From positions 1-48,591 of the forward strand of contig DHSR01000036.1 of the NCBI GenBank assembly GCA_002410555.1: a DNA stretch of 48,591 nt, in the 5' to 3' direction. The DNA comes from Bacteroidales bacterium UBA5281 (GTDB lineage Bacteria; Bacteroidota; Bacteroidia; Bacteroidales; Lentimicrobiaceae). Below are positions 1 to 8,219 of the stretch, piece after piece (position 1 is the stretch's first letter; every line of letters begins with the position of its first letter). The position numbers and the translations under genes were made by a program. Below the pieces are notes generated by a model. The model searched no databases. It was given only the letters and a program-made list of their open reading frames with translations, and was not told the DNA's origin.

Positions 1-30
1 TTGCGCTAATGTGTTCGCAAATACTTATTT

Positions 31-198
31 TTATTGAACGAGGTCAGGAGTTCTGAAGGTAGCAAAAGAGTAGCCCGCCCGTTCAGATACAGCCCGCACA
101 TTCACAGCTTTTAATCCTTCTCCTTTAAGAATTTCGCGCGTTGCATCAATAAAATATTGACGCACGCGCTGTTCCTGAATTTCTTTGTTCCGTGACAT
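31..198 (-). pseudogene. Truncated TetR/AcrR-type regulator (N-terminal DNA-binding part only)
   Basis: The ATG at 198 opens a 55-residue frame whose first 47 or so residues look like the N-terminal helix-turn-helix of a TetR-family repressor: a basic start, a helix around FIDATREILKGEG, and the recognition segment VRAVSERAGYSFATF. In intact members this is followed by a tyrosine-rich motif and about 140 residues of ligand-binding domain. Here it goes straight to RTPDLVQ and a stop at 31-33. Neither other minus-strand frame in the remaining 30 bases restores the family pattern. I read it as a remnant cut by a rearrangement or deletion. It lies divergently from the nitroreductase, a common arrangement for TetR regulators and redox enzymes. 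A short DNA-binding protein that still works is possible but less likely. Confidence 0.6.
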
Positions 199-376
199 AG
201 ATTCTGTTTTTTTAAGACTGCAAAGATAATTAACATTGTTAATATAATAAACTGTGTTAATGCCATATTTATAAAAAAACAAATCCGGGCTTTCTGGATT
301 TTAAATGGATGAGTGTGTAAACCTTTGGTTCCAGCTTATCTGCCTGTTCAATAAAATATATTATATTATCGCAAGT

Positions 377-406
377 TAGCGCATATTCAGATTAATTTTT
401 GCGCTA
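377..406. repeat. Inverted repeat TAGCGCA / TGCGCTA upstream of nitroreductase
   Basis: A 7-base arm at 377-383 and its exact complement at 400-406 are separated by 16 bases in the divergent region between the TetR remnant and the nitroreductase gene. Size and position would fit an operator, but the nearby regulator is broken. Function is inferred from position only. Confidence 0.4.
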
Positions 407-417
407 TTTTGATTAAG

Positions 418-450
418 TTAGTCCTGTTGTGAAACTATCTCCTACCTTTG
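418..450 (+). promoter_or_regulatory. Bacteroidota-type promoter for the nitroreductase gene
   Basis: The -7 box TACCTTTG at 443-450 matches the Bacteroidota consensus TAnnTTTG. TTAG at 418-421, one mismatch from the -33 TTTG, lies exactly 21 bases upstream of it. Transcription would start near 457, about 15 bases before the ATG at 472. Confidence 0.55.
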
Positions 451-471
451 TCTTCATAAATGTGAAATGCT

Positions 472-1023
472 ATGAATTTCGATGAATTGGTACTTGCACG
501 CCAAAGTGTGCGCCGCTATGATAACCATGAGGTTGAGTCTGAAAAAATAATCCAGTGTCTTGAAGCTGCGCGGTGGTCACCATCAGCCAGCAACTCCCAG
601 CCATGGCACTTTATAGTTGTCGATCAGGAGCCTTTGCGCACTGAAGTGGCCAAAGCTACCTTTACCGAAATTCAGCTCATCAATAAATTCACCCTACAGG
701 CACCCGTATTGATAGTTATTGTGCAGCAGAAGCCAAAATTGATTACCCGTCTTGCCATGCAGGTAAAGAAAAAGGAATGGCCATTGATAGATATAGGTAT
801 TGCCGCTGCACATTTTTGCCTGAAAGCCACGGAATTGCGTCTGGGCACCTGCATGATCGGCTGGTTTAATGAAAACAGGATTAAGGAAATTTTGAAAATC
901 CCTGCTGATAAAAATATTGGCCTGTTAATAAGCCTGGGATACGTACCTAAAGACTACAGGCTCAGAAAAAAAACACGCAGGCAACTGTCTGCCATCAGCA
1001 GTTACAATAAGTACGCAGATTAA
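472..1023 (+). CDS. Nitroreductase-family flavoprotein
   Basis: A 183-residue protein of the NAD(P)H-dependent, FMN-binding nitroreductase fold. The N-terminal LARQSVRRYDNHEV segment and the following ARWSPSASNSQPWHFIVV segment are the family's FMN-binding signatures. Near the C-terminus, GLLISLGYVPKDYRLRKKTRR matches the usual LGYPxxxPRPKxRR ending. The central GIAAAHFCLKATELRLGTCMIGWF is the expected helix and flavin contact. There is no signal peptide, so it should be cytoplasmic and act as a dimer. The physiological substrate cannot be told from sequence; nitro compounds, quinones and enones are all possible. The gene ends 6 bases from the convergent PEP carboxylase stop, with no obvious terminator between them. 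Confidence 0.88.
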   Translation: MNFDELVLARQSVRRYDNHEVESEKIIQCLEAARWSPSASNSQPWHFIVVDQEPLRTEVAKATFTEIQLINKFTLQAPVLIVIVQQKPKLITRLAMQVKKKEWPLIDIGIAAAHFCLKATELRLGTCMIGWFNENRIKEILKIPADKNIGLLISLGYVPKDYRLRKKTRRQLSAISSYNKYAD

Positions 1024-1029
1024 TATTGC

Positions 1030-3579
1030 TCAGGCTGAATTCCGGCTTGCATTAATGTTTCCGTATAGTGAACGTGTAGCCAGTTTGTCAAATACATCTT
1101 TCTGGTCTCCTGAAGTAACTTTCTGCAATGCATACTGCTGAATTACCAACAGGGGCAATACAATTTTTTCACGTATTTTTATACTCTCTCTTGAGATGGG
1201 TTCTTCCTGCATTAATTCCGTATAGCCGGTTATTTTGAGGAGCATTTCTGTGGAAAGCAGGTATTCATCGTATAAGATATTCCAGAACTCCCGGTATGCC
1301 TCATCTTTCTGAATGTAACGGGTCAGGTTGAAATTGCATTTGAGCAGTGACATCATACTGTTGAGTACCAGGGTACGAAAAAACCCTACTTCATTAAATA
1401 ATGCCTTCAAAGCTTCCAGATTTCCAGCCTCAATCAACGATTTTAAAGCCGTTCCGGTGCCAAAATAGCCGGGCACATTTTGTTTAAGCTGACTCCACGA
1501 GCCAACAAAGGAGATGGCACGAAGATCGGTAAACTTCAGGTGTGAACTGCTGCCACGTTTGCCGGGCCTGCTGGTGATATTGGTTTTGGAATAATACCTT
1601 AGGGTACTTTTATTTTCAAGATAAGGCAAAAACATGGCATGGTTTTTCAGGGCAGTATATTTTTCAAAACTGATGCGCGCCAGTTCATCCAGCAGCTTAC
1701 GCGAGGAATCACTTATAACATTCTCATCGGGTGAAAAATAATTGGAAAGCCCCGCAGTAAGCAGTTGTTCGCTGTGATGCATGAATTGCTCCCTGGTTCC
1801 GTATTTACTGCTTATGGTTTGTCCCTGAATGGTAAGCTGAATTTCATTGTTGGCAATCTCGCGCGTTTGCGCGGCATAAAACCGGTATGTTTTACCGCCT
1901 CCGCGAGCGGGTGGTCCGCCCCGGCCATCGAAGAATATGGCCTTTATGTTGTTTTTCTTACACACACCGGACAGTATTTCCTTACTTCTGAATATTTCCC
2001 AGTTTGCTTTAAGGTAACCGCCGTCTTTAGTGCCGTCGGAGAATCCAAGCATAATGGTTTGGCAGTCGTTCCGCCTTTTAAGATGTTTGCGGTAAGCAGG
2101 TATGTCAAAGAGTTCCTGCATGGTTACGGCAGCATTGTTCATACCTTCCATGGTTTCGAACAACGGGATAATGTCAAAAGTAAGTGGGCCTTGCCAGCCA
2201 CTCCATCTGAAGAAGGCGTAAACATTCAGTATGCCAAAAATGTCGGAAGAGTTGCTGATGATATACCTGTTGCAGCCAGGCTCCCCATTTTTTTGCTGAA
2301 TAGATTTAAGTTGTCCTATGTTTTTAATGGTGTCATTAACCACTTCATCATCAAATTGCATCAAAGTGGCATCAATATCGGCTTCCAGTAAAATCTTTAT
2401 CAATTCATCCCTACTCAGCTCGTTCAATTTATTTTTAATCAATCCGGCTTTTTTCAGAATCTCCGTCAGTACTTGCTGGTGGATGCTATGGTCCTGCCGT
2501 ATATCAAGAGTGGCAAAGTGCGTTCTGAATACTTTTACTTTATCCATGAGATTATCTACATCTTTCAAATAGAGTGAATGATAATTTGCTACAATCATTT
2601 CCCGGATATCACTCAAGGGTTGGATGATTTCAGTGTAATCGAGAACAACTTTTGCATCGAACATTGAAGTATATAGCTTTTCTTTTAACTCATTCAGAGG
2701 TGCTATCACTTTTTTGAATGTGATTTTTTGATCCAGATCCTTCAGGTCGTTGTAATAACACTTCATCAGCGTCATACGAAGTTCATCGGCTACTGCCTGG
2801 GTAATTTCAGCTGTTACATATGGATTGCCATCCCTGTCGCCCCCGGGCCAAAACCCAAGTCTTATGATACCCGGATTTTCAAAACTTTTCACACGAACAC
2901 TCTCTTTAATATAGGTATATAGCTCTCCCGCAGCATGATAATATACATTTCGCATAAAATAGATAATATTGCGGGCTTCATCCAGCGGAGTTGGTTTCTC
3001 TGCATTCATAAGGCTGGTAAGCCCCAACTGTTGGAGTGTAAGCTCAATCTCATCAATCTGGTTGTTGTTTATTAAAGTGCGCAACCGGCTGATGATATCC
3101 AGGGCCGCCGGTGTGTAAAATTGGGTAGGATGAGCCGTGAATACAATACGCGCACTGAAATCGGTAAGTTTTTCAATTATGCTGCGCCAGTTCTTGCGGC
3201 TTTCCAGTTTCTGAAAAAAGTCTTTCACGGAAAGGTAATTGCCCAGTTCTCTTAAACTATTGAAGGCAGCATCCTCCACGCTGTCGAACAATACCACCTG
3301 ACGTTCAACAAATTGAATAACACTGAACATAAAATCAACGCGCTCCTTTTCAGTATTTAATAGGGCAATGTTGGTAAAGAAGTCATCTAAAATCTCATCA
3401 GGATCTTTTTCTTGTTCCAGCCCCCTTTTACAATGACGGTAAAGCAGGGGCAGAAGTATACCCACGGCATCATCTTTTTGATAGGGGAGATTTAAGAAAA
3501 GGCTGTTATACAGGTTGAATTTATTGGCAACCTGTTTTTCAAAAACTTTTAAACGGGCGGACTGATACATGGGCTGCAT
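1030..3579 (-). CDS. ppc: Phosphoenolpyruvate carboxylase (divergent Bacteroidota form)
   Basis: Converts PEP and bicarbonate to oxaloacetate and phosphate, refilling the TCA cycle. At 849 residues it is slightly shorter than the E. coli enzyme (883). In order I see VFTAHPTQ with His150, GFWPGGDRDGNPYVT, TLDIRQDHSIH, MLGFSDGTKDGG, FDGRGGPPARGG, SRPGKRG followed by LRAIS, a W-Q-x-K segment before VPGYFGTGTAL, and the C-terminal RSLYGNINASRNSA. Aligned by eye to E. coli Ppc, the residues that bind the inhibitor aspartate (Arg587, Lys773, Arg832, Asn881) all have counterparts. Two catalytic-region residues differ: His579 is Asp (FDGRGG instead of FHGRGG) and Arg713 is Lys. I recall similar FDGRGG sequences in other Bacteroidota, so this is probably a lineage trait, not decay. 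A start three codons in (MYQSA) is equally possible. Confidence 0.93.
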   Translation of the reverse strand: MQPMYQSARLKVFEKQVANKFNLYNSLFLNLPYQKDDAVGILLPLLYRHCKRGLEQEKDPDEILDDFFTNIALLNTEKERVDFMFSVIQFVERQVVLFDSVEDAAFNSLRELGNYLSVKDFFQKLESRKNWRSIIEKLTDFSARIVFTAHPTQFYTPAALDIISRLRTLINNNQIDEIELTLQQLGLTSLMNAEKPTPLDEARNIIYFMRNVYYHAAGELYTYIKESVRVKSFENPGIIRLGFWPGGDRDGNPYVTAEITQAVADELRMTLMKCYYNDLKDLDQKITFKKVIAPLNELKEKLYTSMFDAKVVLDYTEIIQPLSDIREMIVANYHSLYLKDVDNLMDKVKVFRTHFATLDIRQDHSIHQQVLTEILKKAGLIKNKLNELSRDELIKILLEADIDATLMQFDDEVVNDTIKNIGQLKSIQQKNGEPGCNRYIISNSSDIFGILNVYAFFRWSGWQGPLTFDIIPLFETMEGMNNAAVTMQELFDIPAYRKHLKRRNDCQTIMLGFSDGTKDGGYLKANWEIFRSKEILSGVCKKNNIKAIFFDGRGGPPARGGGKTYRFYAAQTREIANNEIQLTIQGQTISSKYGTREQFMHHSEQLLTAGLSNYFSPDENVISDSSRKLLDELARISFEKYTALKNHAMFLPYLENKSTLRYYSKTNITSRPGKRGSSSHLKFTDLRAISFVGSWSQLKQNVPGYFGTGTALKSLIEAGNLEALKALFNEVGFFRTLVLNSMMSLLKCNFNLTRYIQKDEAYREFWNILYDEYLLSTEMLLKITGYTELMQEEPISRESIKIREKIVLPLLVIQQYALQKVTSGDQKDVFDKLATRSLYGNINASRNSA

Positions 3580-3678
3580 TTTTTTGTTAACAATTAAACA
3601 AACGATACGCCAAAAGTTTTTCGGTATGGTTTTGGAAGGTAAACCTGCAATTAAATCTTAAGTAACCATTGAACGAAC

Positions 3679-3686
3679 TACATTTG
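3679..3686 (+). promoter_or_regulatory. -7 box TACATTTG for the lipoprotein L,D-transpeptidase
   Basis: A perfect TAnnTTTG match 15 bases before the ATG at 3702. No good -33 element lies at 19-21 bases. The 5' leader would be under 10 bases. Its position also argues against the in-frame TTG at 3669 as a start, because that codon lies upstream of the promoter box. Confidence 0.5.
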
Positions 3687-3701
3687 TACAAATTTTATAG
3701 T

Positions 3702-5420
3702 ATGCGCTATTTGTATTTAGTCTTTTTTGCAGCAATTTTCTTTTCATGTAATTCTGATAAAACTGAGGTGCCGGTTGACCGCGAGAGTCAGATTCGCGAT
3801 AGCATACAAACGGTTAAAGATCAGGCTTATAATTACACTCAGGTGTATGCGGCTGAAAGGATTCGTAATGTGTTTGAAACAAGGGGGCCGGGAAATCATT
3901 TTCATATAGGGAATAGCGAACTTTATTCTACTAAATTCCTTCCCAAAGTATATACAGAGAATGAATTCTTCCCTTTGTGGATGAAACACTACGATTCGGT
4001 GGCCAGAGTGGATGAAATGATTGACTTTATTGCTGAAGCGGAATTCCACGGGCTAAATCCTGACGATTACCATCTACGCGAGTTAAAAGCTTTAAGGGTT
4101 GAGGCTGAGGAAAATAAGCAACTTTTTTTTGATGCTGACTTTGTAACCCGTTTGGATATTTTCCTTTCAGATGCATTTTTTGCTCTGGCTTCGCACATTT
4201 ATTATGGAAGGACAGATTCGGATAGCCTGAACTCAATCTGGGATATACCCCGTGACAAGAACAAACAGCCTTTCGATAAGCATTTGATGTCCATCTTGAA
4301 AGGAAATTCAATAGCCGAAGGATTCAGACGGTTTTACTCACCCCATCCGGGATACGAGGGTATGGTATCCGAAGCTAAAAGGCTAAAGGGTAAAATTGGG
4401 GAAGATTTTACCGTAGATGTAGAATTGGTGCGCTCCATTAAACCCGGAGATTCATTAGATGCCATGGCGCTGATAAAAAGTAAATTGGCTTTTTTAGGTT
4501 TTTACGAACCAGATACCTTATTCAATCCTTTTCTTTACGATAAAAAATCGGTGGCTGCTGTAAAGCAATTGCAAAAACAATTTGGATTCAACCGGGATGG
4601 GGTTATAGGCCGGCATACGCTAAAGGCTTTGAATGTACCGGTTAAAAGCAGAATTCAGCAACTCTATGTAAATATGGAAAGGCTTCGCTGGATGCCTGAC
4701 TCATTAGAACCTGTATATATTATGGTAAATATTGCTGATTTTCATCTCGACGTCATCGAAGGCAACGATACCTTATTATCAATGCGCACTATTGTAGGAA
4801 AAGATGCGCGTAAAACACCCGTATTTCACTCTCAGATTACTTACCTGGTTTTGAGCCCTTCCTGGCACATTCCGCCTACCATTCAGAAAAACGATGTGAT
4901 TCCTGCAGTGATGAAGAATATCTCCTACCTCGATGAAAAGCAGATGCTGGTTTATGATTCAAAAGGCAGAATTGTTGATCCTGCTTCTGTAAACTGGAAG
5001 AAAAAGGGGATGAAGTATTCTATTAAACAAAAACCCGGAGCACACAATTCACTAGGTAAAGTAAAATTCATGTTCCCCAATAAATACAATATTTATTTGC
5101 ATGATACCCCTTCACGTTCACTTTTTGCACGTGATCAACGCACCTTCAGTTCGGGCTGTATCAGGGTGGAAAAGCCACTGGACCTCGCTGCACTGCTGCT
5201 TTCTGATAAGGAGGAATGGAACTTCGATAAAATTTCTCAAGCCATGAATGCAGGCAATGAGAAGACGGTTGTGCTCAACAAAAAGATTGGCGTATATATT
5301 TATTATTTGACGGCCTGGAGCACCGCCGCCGGCGAAATTAACTATCGTACCGATATTTACGACAGGGACAAAGCCATATCAGAATCACTAAAGAACAAGA
5401 CGGTAAGATGGAATATCTAA
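3702..5420 (+). CDS. L,D-transpeptidase lipoprotein, YcbB/LdtD-like (scaffold + PG-binding + YkuD)
   Basis: A 572-residue envelope enzyme predicted to form 3-3 peptidoglycan cross-links or attach proteins to peptidoglycan. I chose the ATG at 3702 because it starts a clean lipoprotein signal (MRYLYLVFFAAIFFSC, lipid-anchored Cys16). Residues of about 60-230 look like the helical scaffold domain of YcbB-type enzymes. A peptidoglycan-binding segment follows (ALIKSKLAFLGF through GVIGRHTLKALNV). The YkuD catalytic domain runs from about residue 330. It contains His467 (YLHDTPSRSLF) and the nucleophile Cys486 in FSSGCIRV, the canonical HxxxxxxxxxxxxxxxxxxSxGC arrangement. The next gene carries a second, unrelated-looking L,D-transpeptidase catalytic domain. 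Confidence 0.9.
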   Translation: MRYLYLVFFAAIFFSCNSDKTEVPVDRESQIRDSIQTVKDQAYNYTQVYAAERIRNVFETRGPGNHFHIGNSELYSTKFLPKVYTENEFFPLWMKHYDSVARVDEMIDFIAEAEFHGLNPDDYHLRELKALRVEAEENKQLFFDADFVTRLDIFLSDAFFALASHIYYGRTDSDSLNSIWDIPRDKNKQPFDKHLMSILKGNSIAEGFRRFYSPHPGYEGMVSEAKRLKGKIGEDFTVDVELVRSIKPGDSLDAMALIKSKLAFLGFYEPDTLFNPFLYDKKSVAAVKQLQKQFGFNRDGVIGRHTLKALNVPVKSRIQQLYVNMERLRWMPDSLEPVYIMVNIADFHLDVIEGNDTLLSMRTIVGKDARKTPVFHSQITYLVLSPSWHIPPTIQKNDVIPAVMKNISYLDEKQMLVYDSKGRIVDPASVNWKKKGMKYSIKQKPGAHNSLGKVKFMFPNKYNIYLHDTPSRSLFARDQRTFSSGCIRVEKPLDLAALLLSDKEEWNFDKISQAMNAGNEKTVVLNKKIGVYIYYLTAWSTAAGEINYRTDIYDRDKAISESLKNKTVRWNI

Positions 5421-5736
5421 ATCAGGGTTTGCTAAGAAACTTTTAAATCGTCTCTGTTACAAGACGCTTTCTACGGGATGGGACAGGATGAAGTGATGAA
5501 TCTCTGCCATGGAGAAGAATTTTAACCGCTCTTTCAAGAAATAAGCTGTTTTTCTGATATAAGTTACAGTTTTAATTTTTAACAGGCATCAATTCGATCT
5601 GCTTTTACGACAGTAGTAACAATTTTATACATTTTATATGATGTAGCGATAATAATTTGCGCTAATGGGGCATAAAATATTTTAAAAAAATCTTAAATTT
5701 TTAAAAAGGTATTGAATTTATGCTGATTTTTGCGCC
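5421..5736. other. Intergenic region before the second L,D-transpeptidase
   Basis: 316 bases without a credible gene. The right third is very A+T-rich. It contains TTGCGCTAATG at 5657-5667, an exact copy of bases 1-11 of the window. The sequence TTTTTGCGCC directly abuts the ATG at 5737; a weak -7 box (GATTTTTG, 5725-5732) there would give an almost leaderless message. I see no terminator hairpin after the first gene. Confidence 0.4.
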
Positions 5737-6441
5737 ATGATAAAAGGACACCATTCCGGAAGATACACTTTCCATTTTCATAAACTATTTAAAATCATTA
5801 TATTAACGGTAGTGCTGGTGTTTGCTCACCAGCTTCCTGCCCGGGAAAAACCGGGTAGTCCGTTAAAAAATGGTTTACCTAAAGAGGAAGTGAACCAGTT
5901 GCTTGCTTTCTCAGGAATCATTAGCCCGGCACTTATCAACAGTTTCAGGGCGCGTTGGGCTGCTTTTTTGCCCTATGCAAAATCCCATGTGGTTACCCTC
6001 ATTGATTTTTCAATGCCCAGCACCGCCAAGAGGTTATGGACCATAAACCTGCAGACGGGAGAGTTGTTACTGAACACCTATGTAGCTCATGGCCGTAATT
6101 CCGGCGATAACGAAGCCAGGCAATTTTCAAATGTACCCGAATCTCATCAAAGCAGTCTTGGTTTTTATCTTACCGATCAGGTGTATATTGGTAAACATGG
6201 AAACTCAATGCGTTTGCGCGGTCTTGAAAAAAATATAAATGACAAAGCCTGGGACAGGGCTATTGTGGTGCATGGTGCTGAATACGCTACCGAAAAATTC
6301 ATCCGCAGGTATGGCCGTCTCGGACGCAGTTTTGGTTGTCCGGCCATTCCGCCCGAAGTGACCGATGAGTTTATACAAACGGTCAAAGACGGCTCATTGA
6401 TCTTTATCTATCATCCCCGTTACGAAAAGAATCAGGCATAA
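5737..6441 (+). CDS. Murein L,D-transpeptidase catalytic-domain protein (YkuD_2 type)
   Basis: A 234-residue secreted or membrane-anchored protein. Residues of about 18-34 form a hydrophobic N-terminal segment (LFKIIILTVVLVFAHQLPA), read as a signal peptide with a long basic lead-in. The rest is the compact YkuD_2-type catalytic domain: an early LIDFSMPSTAKRLWTINL strand, VAHGRNSG, a substrate loop around FSNVPESHQSSLGFY, the catalytic His179 in VVHGAEYA, and the nucleophile Cys201 in RSFGCPAIP. The family cleaves or links meso-diaminopimelate cross-bridges in peptidoglycan, or modifies the cell wall in a related way; the exact activity cannot be predicted. Its placement 316 bases after another L,D-transpeptidase suggests a cell-wall cluster. 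Confidence 0.85.
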   Translation: MIKGHHSGRYTFHFHKLFKIIILTVVLVFAHQLPAREKPGSPLKNGLPKEEVNQLLAFSGIISPALINSFRARWAAFLPYAKSHVVTLIDFSMPSTAKRLWTINLQTGELLLNTYVAHGRNSGDNEARQFSNVPESHQSSLGFYLTDQVYIGKHGNSMRLRGLEKNINDKAWDRAIVVHGAEYATEKFIRRYGRLGRSFGCPAIPPEVTDEFIQTVKDGSLIFIYHPRYEKNQA

Positions 6442-6510
6442 ACTGTACTTATTGAAAGGTAAGTAATCAGGGAAGGTAATTAATGAGCTTAGTATAAAAA
6501 CTCCTTTTTT

Positions 6511-6602
6511 ACCACTAAGGCACAAAGATATAAAGCCTCACTAAGCTTTAATCACTGATATGCAGCGTCTTGTGTCACCTGGGATCTTTGGGTTTTAATG
6601 GT
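6511..6602. repeat. Degenerate inverted repeat (ACCACTAAGGCACAAAG type)
   Basis: The left arm starts ACCACTAAGGCACAAAG at 6511. The right arm ends near 6602 with ATCTTTGGGTTTTAATGGT. It is an imperfect reverse complement, so the roughly 90 bases could fold into a long hairpin. I recall short elements of this type scattered between genes in many Bacteroidota genomes; that is memory, not a search. No coding potential. Confidence 0.45.
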
Positions 6603-6713
6603 ATTTTTTATTTATATCTTTTTTGACAGCATTCATTAATCAAATACTTTTGCAGCAACATACCTTATAATATTTATATCGAAAATTTTATTTCCACTTT
6701 GATATTTATATTC

Positions 6714-6756
6714 AAAAAAAGGCCGCTGCTTCATGCATGAAGCAGCGGCCTTTTTT
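6714..6756. terminator. Perfect bidirectional intrinsic terminator
   Basis: A 30-base perfect palindrome (left arm GGCCGCTGCTTCATG at 6721-6735, right arm its exact complement to 6750) is flanked by seven A on the left and six T on the right. It works in both directions, ending the L,D-transpeptidase message and the convergent peptidase message. With the inverted repeat before it, this accounts for most of the 329-base gene-free stretch 6442-6770; the rest shows nothing. Confidence 0.92.
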
Positions 6757-6770
6757 ACGGATTATTAAAT

Positions 6771-7967
6771 TTAGAATCCTGCTTTTTTGCGGATGTCGGC
6801 AGGTACTGCATTTTTATGTACCATAATGGCAATGGTATTTAATTTTACATAGGCTTCAGACATATTGAGGTATCCGCCTTTATCATTGCTATTGTCGGCC
6901 CATGAATTTTTGGTTATAAAATATCTGGTGCCGTTTTGATCGGCAACCAGCCCGGTAATATGCATCAAATGGTCGTCGGTTGCCTGATGGTTGTCGAAGG
7001 CTTCCTGCCTCATTTCAGCAGTAATTGTTTTCTCATATCGGGGTTTATCAAAAGTGTATAATTCGGCTTGTTTATCTCTTTCCGAAAGTTTTTCCCAACG
7101 CGATCGTTCTGTGCCTTCCAGACTTTCAATTTTCTTGTCAGGAACAATGGCCAGGCCTTTACCGTGTGAAAAACCTTTTTCGCTTACGTCGCCATCCCAA
7201 CAAAATGAGTAGCCATTGTCGAGTGCAGACAGCATGATTTGGTATAAGTCTTCCAGAGGTACATTATAATAGGTGTCATTTGACCAATTATCGGGGATTT
7301 CGAGCGCAAAAGCAGTGTAATATGGATGATGGGTATAGGAGGTGATTTCTATATAATCATCAGGATTGAATCCTTCGCGCTTCATATATTCAAGAGGGGT
7401 AGGGTTGCCTTTAATGCTTAGCTTTTCTGGTACTTTACCCAGATATACATCCAGCAGTGCAGATACCGCATCGGGCCATACCTGCGAAAGTTTCCCCGAT
7501 TTTGTTTTTACCACTGCATCAAGATAGCCTTTTAGGCCGGCATCCAACTCGCCATGTACATGCTGAGTTTCTCCTTTTAACAGCCCGGGGTAATCATTTT
7601 CAGGAACCAGACCGTGGGTTTTTATTATATTCATCACATCATGAGCCTGCCCGCCAGGTCCGAAATTTGACGAACCATGCATACGAACATAACGTTCGGC
7701 CTTTTTTTCATAAGCATTACGCACATAATACATCTCTGACAAATCTATTTCCGGTTTTCCCATCCGCAGAAGTTCTGTTTCAATAAAGGATACTGTGGCA
7801 AAGCTCCAACAGGTTCCCGAACGATACTGGTTTTTTACGGGGGTGGTCTTTAACTCTGTCTTAATCTTAAAGATATAGCCATCTGATGTGGCAATACTAT
7901 CCTGTGCCTGTATAACAAAGGATGCAAGATACAGAGAAACTGTGAGCAATCCGGGAAGAAATTTCAT
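6771..7967 (-). CDS. Secreted C1B-family cysteine peptidase (bleomycin hydrolase/aminopeptidase C-like)
   Basis: A 398-residue papain-superfamily peptidase with a signal peptide (MKFLPGLLTVSLYLASFVIQAQ, cleaved near residue 22). The catalytic set is complete: the oxyanion Gln47 in VKNQYRSG, nucleophile Cys53 in SGTCWSFA, His336 in DHLMHITGL and Asn354 in TKNSWAD. The large insert between Cys and His and the LMHITGL and CWDGDVSEKGF segments fit the C1B group (bleomycin hydrolase, PepC). Those are usually cytosolic hexamers, but Bacteroidota have exported forms. A role in peptide scavenging is inferred. It faces the L,D-transpeptidases with the shared terminator between them. A -7 box TACGTTTG lies on the minus strand at 8027-8034. 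Confidence 0.9.
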   Translation of the reverse strand: MKFLPGLLTVSLYLASFVIQAQDSIATSDGYIFKIKTELKTTPVKNQYRSGTCWSFATVSFIETELLRMGKPEIDLSEMYYVRNAYEKKAERYVRMHGSSNFGPGGQAHDVMNIIKTHGLVPENDYPGLLKGETQHVHGELDAGLKGYLDAVVKTKSGKLSQVWPDAVSALLDVYLGKVPEKLSIKGNPTPLEYMKREGFNPDDYIEITSYTHHPYYTAFALEIPDNWSNDTYYNVPLEDLYQIMLSALDNGYSFCWDGDVSEKGFSHGKGLAIVPDKKIESLEGTERSRWEKLSERDKQAELYTFDKPRYEKTITAEMRQEAFDNHQATDDHLMHITGLVADQNGTRYFITKNSWADNSNDKGGYLNMSEAYVKLNTIAIMVHKNAVPADIRKKAGF

Positions 7968-8026
7968 AATTCTTAAGATTTAATTAAAAGCTTACGGTGA
8001 ATAAACAGCTGTAAAAAACAGTCAGG

Positions 8027-8034
8027 CAAACGTA
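8027..8034 (-). promoter_or_regulatory. -7 box TACGTTTG for the C1B peptidase
   Basis: Perfect TAnnTTTG match on the minus strand (CAAACGTA on plus), about 60 bases upstream of the start at 7967. No matching -33 element at 21 bases. Confidence 0.4.
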
Positions 8035-8186
8035 TGGAATTTTGAGTAAAAATCCTACCTTAATCCCAAATGTCAGATTTATTTTTTTTAATTCATCAAA
8101 AAAATGCAGCTAATCAGCACAAAAGAGGCTTTCTTTTGGGTTCTTACAGATAAAAGTGACAAAAAAATCAATTCGCTGAGAAATAT

Positions 8187-8219
8187 GTTGTGAATTAATG
8201 TTAAATTCCTCTACATTTG
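8187..8219 (+). promoter_or_regulatory. Bacteroidota-type promoter upstream of the BNR-repeat T9SS protein
   Basis: GTTG at 8187-8190, 21 bases, then TACATTTG at 8212-8219. This gives one mismatch in the -33 element, the standard spacing and a perfect -7 box. Transcription would begin near 8226, about 178 bases before the ATG at 8404. Confidence 0.5.

Noticed and set aside
1765..2391. Long plus-strand frame inside the PEP carboxylase gene
   Set aside because: It is antisense to well-conserved enzyme motifs (for example GRGGPPARGG) and has no family features of its own.
3669..3701. TTG start 33 bases upstream of the lipoprotein L,D-transpeptidase
   Set aside because: It lies upstream of the -7 box, and would place 11 residues before a clean lipoprotein signal.
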